Origin: Monarcha castaneiventris obscurior
Lineage: Eukaryota > Chordata > Aves > Passeriformes > Monarchidae
DNA length: 64,000 nt
Assembly: GCA_026261815.1 (NCBI GenBank)
Contig: JAMPIT010000583.1
Coordinates: forward strand, 682,001 to 746,000
Direction: 5' to 3'
Shown: positions 25,832 to 37,672 of the stretch, piece after piece
How positions within the stretch are numbered: the stretch's first letter is position 1
Layout: the number at the start of each line of letters is the position of its first letter
Position numbers and translations under genes: made by a program
Notes under the pieces: model-generated
The model's input: only the letters and a program-made list of their open reading frames with translations
Databases searched by the model: none
Told to the model about the DNA's origin: nothing

Positions 25832-26119
25832 TAGAATCCCAGAATGGTTTGGGCTGGAAGGGATCTTAAGGATTATCTTCTTCCACCTCCTGCCATGGCA
25901 GGGACACCTTCCACTGTCCCAGGCTGCTCCAAGCCCCAGTGTCCAGCCTGGCCTTGGGCACTGCCAGGGATCCAGGGGCAGCCACAGCTTCTCTGGGCAC
26001 CCTGTGCCACGGCCTGCCCACCCTCCCAGGGAACAATTCCTGCCCAATATCCCATCCAGCCCTGCCCTCTGGCAGTGGGGACCCATCCCCCCTTGTGCTG
26101 GCACTGCATGCCCTTGTAA
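25832..26119 (-). mobile_element. CR1 LINE fragment, 3' end, antisense
   Basis: The plus strand begins with the antisense CR1 tail (TAGAATCCCAGAATGGTTTG). It continues through CTTCCACTGTCCCAGGCTGC, the antisense of the CTGTGGCTGCCCCTGGATCC block, and CCCAGGGAACAATTCCTGCC. The core matches the copy at 42818 with one difference by eye over about 125 bases, while the outer parts differ more. The 5' limit is approximate. Frames within it (for example 25790-26227 minus) are shadows of the repeat, not genes. Confidence 0.9.
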
Positions 26120-28204
26120 AAATTGGTTGTTATCCTGCTGGTCTCCCACTTTATTTCTCACAATTCCTAACATGTCACCAGCAGAGTGTGAACAGAGTAA
26201 ATTTATACAGAACCCTCTATACTGCAAAATACTGAAGTGTTGCTTGATTCAAAATACCTTCTGTTGTTTCATTCCTGTAACTTCAGCCAAAATTCTTTCA
26301 AACTGTTGAGTCTTCGCTGCATTCACACTTTTGAGGGACACGGAGAGGTCCCTTGTGAGGGGGAGTAAGTTTGCTGGGGCAAATGGATGAGAAGTGGGCT
26401 GTGGCTTTTAGGGGTTTGCAGGTAACTGTTAGAAAAATGGGCAACATTGAGGTTTTTTTGCCAAGTTAATATGTAAAAAAAATTGGGGTACTTGATATCA
26501 GAATTTGTTTGGAAGATCCAGATTTAGTCATAGGACAATTTCATGTTACAGTGGCATGCAAAAGATTGTTTAATTTTCAAACATAATTTATGTAATGATA
26601 TCTCCACCTTGACAGTAGTTCCACATCTTTTGTGACTTTCTGCTGAGGGTCTCATCCTTCGGTATTTCCTGGTCCTGGTTCATAAATGAAGGTGTTCCAT
26701 GTCTCTCCCTGGTACACTACAGAGACTGACTTGAATTGCAATGTTTAGATTTGGGTTTATAAAAGCCTATTCTGCCCCCTTATTACCCCTTATTACCTGT
26801 CTGTGTGTCCTCCTGGCTTCCAGGAGGAGGGGGAGTGGTGGCTTTCAGCAACTGTAGTAAATAGGAAGGGCAAAGGTTTTATCTTTTCCTTGTCACTGCC
26901 AGCTCTGCCCCCATCCCTTCCCCCACTTTCCCCTCCCTAATATTTGTATTCTTGCAAAAAGTATTTTCTTATCTTGTGGTATAGGAAGATATTTAAACTG
27001 CATCACTTCTTTCTGCTTGTGAAGTTTCAGAAAGAGGGATGTGGTGCTGGCTTAGCTAATCCAAATGTGGAGGTAAGGCAGCTAATAAAAGTGAAATATT
27101 GCCATCAAGTCTTTACATTCCCAAAACCAATAACGTCTCCATAAAGTGCTAGAGCAGCTCCTCGCTGCTAAACACCAGTGACCAGTAGCCAGCGGCTATT
27201 TTTGTTTTCTCTGGTTGTTTACACTTCGCTCTTTACTGGTGAAATGCTTGAGGAGCTGGAGGTTTTTTTCCCCACAATGCCTCAAGTTAGAATTAAAGTT
27301 GCAGCAGTCTGAGCAGGAGTTAATTCATTCTGCTATTAAGCCTTCAGTTACACTGAGGCTTTATCATTCACTGCTAATAAATGGTATTTATAGTTGGCAT
27401 ATACCTCCTGTAGCAACAATAACAAATGTGTTGCCTGAGATAACCTTCTTTATATAGCTGTTAAAAGGCACTTTTCATTCAAGTTTCACAATTTTAAAAA
27501 TTCATTATAAACCTCTTGAATCCTCCAAGGACTGAAACAATGCATGAAGCTGGATGCCTAAAGTGCAGACCAGATTTTGAAAAGGACTCAGAAGAGCCCA
27601 CAATAGAGGGCTGATATTTAAGTATGCTAAGCACACAGCAGCTCCTAATGCGATACTTAGATCTGGGCTCTCAAAAGAGTTCACAAGAACCTTGTGTGCT
27701 GGGAGCTTTTGAAACACTGGCCATGTCACAACAAGCACTGCTGGGGACTTTACACTCCTCAGAAGCTGCTAAGTCTGCCTTTGATTTCTCTGGGTCTCAA
27801 GCACTTTCGAATGCCTGGACCTAAACAAAGATCTGTGCTTTATGTGGGATTATTTCCTTTTATCTAAGAATATAATTGTTCCATCCTTTCCTATAGATAA
27901 ATAAATAAATAAATAAAATAAATAAAAATACCTGTGATAGTGTAATATGTCTATAGGCTTAGGAGAGCTGGGTAATATTCTTCTGACTGCTGAGTGTCCT
28001 TACTTGTCTCCAACTGGCCAGAACAGGGTTGTTCATTTTGTTGTATAAGCACAGCTGAGAATTCTGTTTGGCAAAGCAAAAGTTGCCTTCCTTCTGGAAG
28101 TTTCAGTCTCTGCAGCAGCCAGCACAGCTGAAGGTAAAAGTAAGTGTGTGCTGTGGCTTGGCAATAAGGTGGAAGGAAGTTCTATTCCAAAGGTGTCAGT
28201 CCCA
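26120..28204. other. Unique sequence, no gene seen
   Basis: Single-copy AT-rich DNA holding one AAAT microsatellite (27897-27930). A small direct repeat of CCTTATTAC lies near 26778-26797. No ORF is convincing. Confidence 0.55.
27897..27930. repeat. Microsatellite (AAAT)n
   Basis: About eight AAAT/ATAA units with two one-base interruptions. It is the longest tetranucleotide run in the window. Confidence 0.93.
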
Positions 28205-28522
28205 CAGGAGGCTGTGGTGAGGTGGGGATTGGGCTCTGCTCCCAGGGAACAAGGGACAGGCCAAGAGGAAACGGCCCCAGGCTGTGCCAGGGGAGGTTCA
28301 GGTTGGATATAAGGAAAAAATTCTTCACGGAAAGAGTCGCTGAGCATTGGAAGGGGCTGTGCAGGGAGGTGGTGCAGTCACCATCCCTTGAAGTGTTCAA
28401 AAACGAGTGGAAATGGCACTGAGAGGTGTGGTTTAGTGGGCATGGTGGTTCCGGTTTGTGGGTTGGACTCCATGACTTGGAGGTCTTTTCCAGCCTTACA
28501 GATTCCATGGTTCTGTCACCAG
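28205..28522 (+). mobile_element. CR1 LINE fragment, 3' end, sense (different subfamily)
   Basis: The plus strand shows a CR1 3' region of a second type: GAGGTGGGGATTGGGCTCTG, AACGGCCCCAGGCTGTGCCA, GGGGAGGTTCAGGTTGGATA, TTCTTCACGGAAAGAGTC, GGTCTTTTCCAGCC, and a tail near ATTCCATGGTTCTGTC. The GGTTTAGTGGGCATGG block separates it from the copies at 17360, 25832, 42818 and 60452. It is 5'-truncated. Frames crossing it on both strands are shadows of the repeat. Confidence 0.9.
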
Positions 28523-30075
28523 GTCTCCATCAGCTCCTTGTGTGGCTGTACCCAGCCAAGAAGGCTCAGACCTTTTGGGACAGTCAGAGAAGTGAGCAAA
28601 CGGCATGGAAACGTCTGAAAATACACCAGAAATGCAGAAACCCCACCAAAACGTGCAATCCCTGAGTATTGCCTGCAGAACCAGGCCCAGATTCATTGCT
28701 GTTTTTACAGCTCCAGGCCAGAGGAGCAGCCAGTGTGGGTAGGTGGGCCCTGGGCATTGTGTGCTCCTGTCAGAACTGTGCTGTGCGTGTCAGATAAAAA
28801 GCAAAGCCTGTGGTAAAGAGAAAGAGCTTGAGTTCTTGCATTTGCTCTGCCTGATAGTGAGGATTTCATTTGGATGATTCAGCTTACCACTTCTACATTT
28901 GCTGTGAATCAGTATTGAAGTGTCATGTTGTAGGAGCTGCCTATTGATGGGAACTTAAATTAGCATTAAGGAGCAGCCACAGACTTTGCAAGATAATCTG
29001 GCTTTATTTGTGCCTTCCCTTCTTGGCTTCTGTGTGTGTATATCTTATTACCAGGGAAAATTACTTTTCTTTGTGCTGCCCTTTACAATTGTGAAGAAAT
29101 TACACCAGTCCATTGAATGAAGAGCAGCACAGAGATTAAACACGGGCAGTGTCAGTCTGCTAAAAGTTACTGTGCTAAACAGCCAGGAAACCCTTTGAAA
29201 GGGATGGCAGGGAAGGAGATACTGAATTAATCTCAGTATTGCCTGTGACAATGCAAGGACTTTAGTTTGGGGGAGATGTGTTCTGCCAGAGCAGGGAAAG
29301 GAGAGTTTTGCTCCCTTTGGAAGCGGTGCTGGAGAGTCACTTACTGCTGGGCAGGAGGAGACACCTCTTTAGGGTGGTGCTGATTCCAGACTCAGGGAAG
29401 CAGAACAAATATCCTGGAAGGAGTGATGAAATGCCTGTGTGGGAGTATGGATAACCAAGCTCTAAAAATCCTGTTTGATTAAATGCAGTGGGGCTGAGGA
29501 TTTAGTTCCCATTTCCAGCTGCAGGAGTGTGGTGTGCTTGTTACATTTCTGATTCTCAAATCCCTTAAATACCTAGCACCAGGTTATCCTGGGGTGTAAA
29601 ACGGAGAAATTTCACTCAAATTGAGAGCTACCTTGAGGAAGGGTGAGAGAAGGGTCTGATCTCAGAGTCCCTTTCAGCTAGAGTAATAAATTACTATTTT
29701 TTCCCCCCTGACACTCACTGAAACTTTTGGGAAACGAAATGTATTGTTCCTACATACTTCTAGACCATGTGGGAGTGAAGAGCTAATGGTGTGTGGTTCC
29801 CTTTATCCAACAGTCCTTTTCTGACAGGGGTTGGGCTGATGCTCTGTGCCTGCTGTGCTCATAATTAGCAGAGCACCACGGTTTAGACCCATTTTAGGCT
29901 GTTTTCCAGTGTCCTGGAAAGAGAGGCATTGTCAGGAGTGCCAGGCATTTGCAGCTGGCTCCACTCACTGACCAGTCTTTGGCTCCAAGCTCTGCATTTC
30001 AAGCCTTGATGTGTGAGACAAAGCGTTAGGGAAGTTTGATTGACTTTCTAGTTATTACTGAGATCAAAGGCTTGC

Positions 30076-30100
30076 TTTTGTTTGTTTGTTTGTTTGTTTG
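30076..30100. repeat. Microsatellite (TTTG)n
   Basis: About six TTTG units in a row, ending in a run of seven T. Confidence 0.92.
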
Positions 30101-30984
30101 ATTTTTTTGCATCAGACTTCTTTATTCCACCACCTGGGCTGGGTTATTTATTGAAAGAACTGCATGCAGAGATGTTAAATTCCAGGGAAAACTCAGTGAT
30201 CCAACATCACTCTCTATTAGGTAACAGCTGAATGCACTGCCATTATAGGAACTTAAACACAAGTTTATCTGTTTTTCCTGGAGAAAAGATTTAGCTTTCT
30301 GGGTCAGCCTTGTATGCAGGCAAATTGTGCTTTTCTCCTCTTGCAGTGGAAGGCTGGAGCTTTCTGCAGTGTGGGTGGGAAATCCTACCACTTTTAATGA
30401 CATTGCTCCAGTCCTGATTTGGAGTGAATGGGCAGTACCTTAATACTGGAATAATTGTCATAGTCAGGGTTGTGGTGAATCCTTTGGGGTCCTGGTGAAT
30501 TTGGTTGTATTTCTAACACAAACAAAACTAAAATCTCATCTTTTCAGAGGCTTACCTCTCAGCCACTCCACTGAGGTGGAATAGGTTCTTTGTTTTCCAA
30601 AATATTTTGAATTTATAAAGCAAAAGAGAATCTGTTAATTCATCTTTGCTTTATATATTCTGTGTCTGAAGCTGGTGCCTCTCCAAAATACACGACTGCT
30701 TATGGAGCTTTTAATAATATGTTGTGGTGCTGGTGATGATAACTCGTATTTAACTAGGCAGTACCTGTCAGATTGCTTCTTTGCTGAGCCTGGGAGGGGA
30801 CCTGAGCTCTGCAGCAGGCTGAAAGGATGCTTGGGATGCAGTGATTAGTGGATCTCAGAGTCTGAGAACTCCAACACTTCCATTTGGGGATGCAAATAAT
30901 TTTCCCTATTATGATGTTTCCACACCATAAAATCCCAGTAATTCTTACTCTACATGTAGGTTTTTCCAACATTACCTGAAATCA

Positions 30985-31260
30985 GCAGTAGATCAGTGGT
31001 GTGGGGTGTTTGTGATAGGATTGGAGATGGGAAAACATTTACAATTTTTTTAATGGAGCATGGTCCTTTGAAAAATCAAACACACTATTTGCTGATGACA
31101 AACATTGTTTTAATTAATCTCTAAATTTTTCATTTTAAAAGAAATATTTATAAACTAAATTTAGCTGAATGTATATTGCAAATATGCATCCTAATCTGAA
31201 TTAGATAAATTTCAAACAACTGAACTTGCTACCTTTCAGACAACTGAATTTTTTTTCAGG
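30985..31260. other. AT-rich block; possible conserved noncoding element
   Basis: A complex AT-rich block just upstream of a poly-T tract, with TTTTAATTAATC near 31108, ATTGCAAATATGCATCC near 31176 and CTGAATTAGATAAATTTC near 31196. POU- and homeodomain-like cores cluster within 100 bases. There is no ORF and no repeat signature. Conservation is inferred, not seen. Confidence 0.25.
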
Positions 31261-31296
31261 GAAATTAAAATACTGAGGCCAAAGGCTATTTCTGCC

Positions 31297-31321
<25 letters not shown>
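31297..31321. repeat. Poly-T tract of 25
   Basis: An uninterrupted run of 25 T. It is not next to a recognisable retroelement, so it may be the tail of a decayed antisense insertion or a simple slippage product. Confidence 0.95.
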
Positions 31322-31329
<8 letters not shown>

Positions 31330-34300
31330 AAAGTTTAGGAACTTGATGTGAATTGGCTTGTTGCCAAACACTTCACATTTCTCAGCTATCGAAAATAAAC
31401 TACGGTGAGATAGCTGAGATCATCTCCTTGATGTATATCTTCAAATAGAAACTGATTCAGAACATCTCCATGAGTTCAGGAATCCTCAACTGAGCTCTGA
31501 ATATGGATTATGTTCCCTTTCCCAGTGTCCAGCTCCTGGTGAGTAACTGGAAAACTGCTGTTTGAGGTGCAGAAGTGCACAATAAAATGCCCCAAATCTT
31601 TTAGCTGATGAATATCAAGAACAAACCCCAGCACTTGCTTTCTCTGTGCTGTTGCTCCCCCATGTACCAGTAATGCTCTTTTCTTGGCTGAAATGTTGCA
31701 CCTTTGTCCTGAGAGAGGTGAAAGGCAGCTCTGACCCCGGTTTGGGTCTCGAATTGCTGCAGTGAAGGGTCCCTGTGCAGAAGGGTCCCTCAGCAGGGCT
31801 GGGAGCTGTGTGTGACCTGCCTTTGTGTCGTGTATTTACATCTTTGCCTGTCATCTTTATCCTTCTTGTCCTCCCTACACGGAGTTTGTTTGTCCTTATT
31901 TACTTCAGGCACTTGCATTTGATTTCCAGATAATCATTCTGCTGGAAAACATGGAGCTGTGCTGTTATAAGAGGATAAATATGGGAATTTGTTAGCAGGG
32001 TGTAATCTACCTTTTAATGCCACCACTGGTTTCCTTCGTTCAGAGTGTTTGCTTTTCCTTTCCCTGATTTTATGGTGCATTCCCAAGACCTTTAATATCA
32101 TCATGATTCATTCTTGTTGCACAGTGGAAGAAGGACCCTGAAGCAAAACAAAAAGCATTTTTATCCAGAATCCACATCTATTACTTTTGCAATTATGAGG
32201 ATTCGAGTGTCTTAATTAGACCAAAAATAAAGCAGCTTTATTCTTCAGATCACAACATTCAGGCTATCAAGTGTAAAGAGAGAAAACCTGAGGAAAGCTA
32301 TTAAGGGCAAAATTATGCCTAACACTGTGTGATCATAGGTAGACAGATGTTAGCAGCAAGGCAGCAGATGTCCTACTAGACAGCAATAAACACTGGAGGC
32401 AAGAACATGTTTCCTAACATGGCATTGGAGAGGGAGGGGAAGAGGCAGGAGGTGCTCCACTCTTCGGTACAGCGAGAAAATGACCTTTGTGCCTTGTGTG
32501 AGCAGCACGGGTGGTGGAGATGCTCAATGCTGTTCAGAAAATGCATGAGATTGAAGGATTTTCTTCAGGTGTGAATTTTGTTTTTATTTTGTGCTTTGTG
32601 ATTGTGATTAAGTTTTGATAGTGCCCCTGTTGCAGATCACATTCTGCCTTGCTCTAGGGCCAACATCCAGGCAGAGTGAAAAGGGCTACAAGACCAGCAA
32701 TGCCACTGAGGTTCTTTTGTGGATGAGCATTATCCTAAGCCTCTTTTCATTATTTTAGAGATATTTCACCTCAATCTATGCTGCTCCTTCCCCTGGAAAA
32801 GGGAGCCAGGAGAGTTACTTCTTACAGTAGGTTTTGGATATGACCCGGTGGAATTAAGAAAATCAAAATATTAAGGAGAGGGAGAAACAGGAGGAATATT
32901 TTGAAAGAATAAGAAATGATTATTTGATATGTACAGGATAATCAATATCCAAATGGAGGAAACCATTTTTTGGTAGCACACTACCAATGAATGGTTTAAA
33001 ACAAAGAAATAAAAACATTCTTTACGGTACAAGTGATTAATTACTGGAGGGAGTGGAGAGAGGTATGTCTACATGGTAGAACTGAATAAAATACTGGTCA
33101 GGTTGCTTCCTGACAGAAATCATAACAGAATTCTGGTGCTGCAGATTGTCCCAGATGAAAACCAGTCCTGTTACAGTCTGGAGCAGCAAAACAGACTGTC
33201 CAAAATCTGCCTGGGCAGCGTTGTGTGTCTTACAGGCACTGCTACATCAAACAAACATCAGCTGTCACTTGTTAGGACCATTAACTAGACAAGTCCAAAA
33301 TAAAACATAGACCAGAAAAGATACATCTTACATTCTATAAATTGTGTGGTCTGAAATCTATTAAAGCTGACAGAGAAGAGGGCTCTGAATTGGTGAGCAG
33401 GCTGATTACACCTCGTTCTTTATTCCCTATTGACTTTGGGTATGCCATACCTTTCCATTTCCTGGAGAAATAAATTAAAAGTCAGAACTAATTTGCCTGA
33501 TGGAGGGTGCAGGTGGAATTTTGTTCAGATGAGCATTTGCACATTGTGAAATCCAATTTAACCCCTTGATGGGGTATAGTTTATTTTCTTTTGTTGACAG
33601 CTTTGTGGCAGCTAAAATAGGTACCTGATTAAATAGAGACAGTGAGAGATTGAGGTCTTGTTCTAACAGCAGGAGGATCAAGGCTTCTAATCTTATCTCC
33701 CTGAACACTGAGATGAGCTGAGGATGCTGGCAGCGAGATAAGCTTGGCTGTTTTGAGCTATAAAAGACCCCAAGAAAAGAGAAGAGGTGTGAGGTGTGGG
33801 CAGATATTTCTCACACACACAAATAATGCTGCTTGTTTCAGTCCATTTGGGTCAACTGCTTGGATGTACAGGATATTATAAAGGCAGTGATTGCATTTTG
33901 CTGTATGGGCATACATCAAAGGACAAATAATAAGCACTTGCTCCCTCTTTACAAAGAAAATACACGTCTGCAAATTCTTAAATCCAATTCATAATTTATA
34001 AACTACCAGGAGCACAGTAATAACAGTAGAGGCCGAGTGGGAGGAGACCACTTCTGGCAGAAGTGGAATTGCTGCTTCTTGCAGTCAAACTTTTAAATAT
34101 TTTGAATGGAACAATGACATCAAATCACCAAGGAAAGCATTTTGTCAGGTTTAATGCAGAGCTGTCTGTACAGGACTCCGTGTTTATTTTTTGCTCATTT
34201 GTTTGGAAGTAACCAAAGGAATTATAGAAGTTCTGTTCCTCTTGTTCTATATATGGTGTTGGGTTTTTACATTTTCATGTAACACTTTGTCCATATCACA

Positions 34301-35573
34301 TTTCAGGATGTTAAACAAAACTGGGGATGAATGAAGAAAGGAAAGGAATAAGACAACACTGGGCTTATATTTAGTTCTCCTTGATTTACTGGGAGAGTAG
34401 AGTGGAAGGAAAGCTTACACATAAACATACAAAATGCATAAATAAGATAGCATACCAAAGTAACTTTTTAAAAAGTAAGCCAAAAGCTTCCACTTTTGTG
34501 TCTTTAACTGGTAAGGTTCAAAATGAAAGTTGAGTCAATTTAGTTCAGCTATGGATCTGTTTCCTTATCTGTGGAGCTCTGCAGATCTGTGCTAGCTGAA
34601 GATCTGCTGCATCCATAACATCTACAGTTTAATCTTGTATTTTCCTGAGCACAGTTTTGAAATTCCTTTGGTTAAAGATCACTCTCCAGCATTGTCTGGC
34701 TAAATGGGCTCCTGTTGTCACCTGAGGAAGTACAGCCCACACATTATGTTCTACCTGGTAGGAGCAATCTTCTCTGATCCCAACAGTGCTGATTCAGTTC
34801 CACTCTCGATCAGAATGGACTTTGAACTTCAAAATTATTTTTTTGTTTGTTTATAGATGTAACTTATTTTTTCCCATTATACATATCCAAAGCTCTCCAT
34901 CAGAATGTGCATTCCTGGCATATATTGCAGAGGAACTTGGTCTGTTCAAAAGTCTGTAAAAATATTTTTTAAAGGCTTTACATACTTTTAAAGGGGTTTA
35001 AACCCTTGGCTATTGCCAAGCTGTGCTCTCAAATCCTTGTGATGATTATTAACATTGATTTACACTTTTATTATCCAAACTGAGGGCGTGGCACAGTTAA
35101 ACTGGACCAATGGAAATGGTGCACTGACAGCCAAAACCTGTAATTTCCTTATGGGGATTGTTGCAAGAGCAGAACAGAAGATCTTATACAAGAGGTGTGT
35201 GGGGTCTGAATTTTTCCTGGGTTCCTATCTTTCTTCTAAAGTATCTTGAAAAAAATTGTCAAAAAAGCAATTTGCAAACAATCTGTTTCCCTACCAGGCT
35301 TTTTGCAAAAAAAGAAAGAAAAGTGGTCTAGCATTAACAATGGTGTCATATTTCTTAAAAGACTTCACTTTTGCTGCTTCTGCTAAGCCTGGAGTAGTGC
35401 AGTAACAAATTTCTAGCAGTGACTTGACTAGAGAGGGAGTACTAACTGCAAGCAGACCATGTGCTAAAATTGTGTTTGTCACTTAGAGCTGTGTTACTGC
35501 TCTCAGAAACCTGATACTTAATTATATTACTTTAATTGGGCAGTATTGAGATTGAGAAACATTTATATTGATT

Positions 35574-35611
35574 TAAAAAACCCAAAAAACACAAAAAACC
35601 CTAAAAACAGC
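35574..35611. repeat. A-rich tract with regular C (AAAAAACCC-type)
   Basis: Five to six A followed by one to three C, repeated about five times. It is a low-complexity A/C tract. Confidence 0.8.
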
Positions 35612-36235
35612 TTTCAGGGAAAAAAAGGAAATATTTGGAACCAGAAACTGGTCTTGTTCCCAGAAAGGCCTGCAGTGGGGTTTGTTAAAAAATGCTGTAA
35701 TTATCTGTGAGCTCAGAACCACTCTGCACATTGGCATTTTCCCCATCCCACTCCAAGTGCCTCCCTGCAGAGCAGTTTCAATCAGAAGAGCAACATATTT
35801 AAAAATCTGTGTCAGGTGTGCTGTAGCCAGCTGAAATGCACATCCCTGCTTTGCTTAGGGATTATCCTGGGTGATCCAGAGGCTTGGCTTGTGCCAGTGA
35901 GCTGGGCCTGGGGGATGGAAGGGAAGGCAGGAGTGACTCTGCCTGAGCTGTGCTTGCCAGGGCCAGGATAGCAGGATACCACCCGTGCCTGCTGGTTAGG
36001 AATTTAGCTATAAGAGCAGATGCAGAAAAAGGAGAGTATCAGGAACTTTCATTTTCACTAAATCAATTTTCTCGAGGCTGGAGGTTATTCTGGTTCTCAC
36101 CCAGATGATGCATTCTGCTTAAGGGAATTGAAGGGCTTTGGCGGACGTTTTATAGGGATAAATAGACAGAAAACACCTTTTTTCTCCCTATCAAGAATTT
36201 TTCACATACCCTGACATAAATTCGACCCTTAGTTT

Positions 36236-36440
36236 GAAAGGGCAGGTATTAGGAAAGGTAGAAGGTAATTCATTACTTAAGTGCAATTTAGTTTTAATTA
36301 CTAATGGAATTGCAACATAGTAATCATCTGACAGTTAAATATTATTAGGAGTTTGCTCATCATTATTGGAGTTTTGCCATGATCTTTAATGGAAAAAGGG
36401 CTAAATCTATTATTTTTTGTAGGAAAATGTATGCATTAGG
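36236..36440. other. AT-rich block; possible conserved noncoding element
   Basis: Contains GTTTTAATTACTAATGG, GCAACATAGTAATCATCTG, AAATATTATTAGG and GATCTTTAATGG within 200 bases, giving a cluster of TAAT/ATTA cores with no ORF or repeat. It resembles developmental enhancer sequence, but this is inference from composition alone. Confidence 0.3.
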
Positions 36441-37609
36441 TCCTTGTTATTAATTCTGTGCTAGGTCTGAAAAGAGATTGTTCTCACTGAGCACTAATTA
36501 TGGGGTATGTGAATTAGTAAATACACTTCAAGGACTGAAGTTGCAATATCACAGTACCTTTGAAAAGGAACCCATTTTAATATGCACTCAGAGTGTACTT
36601 GAAGCAAAGGCTGGACTTTATTTTTTTTTATCAAAACAGAAATCAGGAGCAGAATGCCTGGCCTTGTTCAGGAAGGTTCTAATCTATTTTTCAAAGGATG
36701 TTGTGGACATTAATGTATTAATACGTTTTAGCCAGATGCAAAAAGTCTCTTTTGGCATTTCTTTATTTTAGATAGATTTTAGTCATTCTTAAGAAGCTTC
36801 AGGTAAGATGCTGAAGTACCAAGTAAAATTGCTGGTTTGGCTGTAATGCTCTGTGGACAATTATCCTCGTGCTTGAACTGCAGCAATTGAATAACATTTT
36901 CTTTACACAACCATTGGGTTTTGGGTTTTTTGTTATTAAGTTGTCCTTGATACACAAGTTGTTTTTTTAACAGAGCCCAGGAGTTGTGCTGTTATGACAA
37001 TTAGCAGTGTATTATTACCTAGGAGGGTCAACATTTTCCTGACAGAGTTTGCTCTTCATCCATGTGGAAATGGCATTATGGAAGTGGCAGCTCTGATCAA
37101 AGATGAAAATTCAATATTATCTACGCAATATCCATCCAAATCATAATTAAACAACACAAACCTGCTTACAGGTGCTGCAAGATCCACACTGCTCAATTCC
37201 AGGCTTTATTCTGGATGTTCTGCCTTGCCCTGTGGACTTCATAATTTCCTCTGAAAGGGAAGAGAGTGTTTAAAACAGGTGTGATTATACCAGCTGATTA
37301 GCATTCCTTCTTCATTGTCACATCCTGAGAGAGGAATTTTTTTACACTCCTTTTTTCTCCCAACTTTAGATTGTTTGATGTAGCAATGCTGAGAGCAGCA
37401 CCATCTCTCTATTTCCAAATGAATACCTGGCTGTGATATACACGTCTAAGCATGTCCCATCAGATTTATGTGTTGTTATATTTATGTAGTGGTGTTCATG
37501 CCTACAGCCAGTACTGGTGTGCAGATGTCCACACACAGGGCTATGGAGATGAGCAGAAGGTGTGGTTGCCCTCGGGAGTGTTGGCAGGAGACTCTGCAGT
37601 GACACTAAC

Positions 37610-37672
37610 CCAGGAAGTGCACTTTGGTGATCTTTGTGGGTCCCTTCCATCTCAGGACATTCCATGATCTGA
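37610..37672 (+). mobile_element. CR1 LINE 3' tail, short fragment
   Basis: Only the CR1 3' end is clear: TTGGTGATCTTTGTGGGTCC, then CTTCCATCTCAGGACATTCC ending ATGATCTGA. The same tail type is seen antisense at 44138. The 163-codon minus-strand frame at 37366-37857 overlaps it and is therefore not convincing as a gene. Confidence 0.75.

Larger units (their letters stand above)
28523..37609. other. Longest interval without a recognised transposon; no gene seen
   Basis: About 9 kb with no CR1 or LTR sequence that I can recognise and no convincing ORF; most frames are under 100 codons. It contains a TTTG microsatellite, a 25-base poly-T tract, an A/C-rich tract at 35574-35611, and two AT-rich blocks listed as possible conserved elements. 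The shortage of insertions relative to 42-47 kb may mean constraint or may be chance. Confidence 0.5.
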
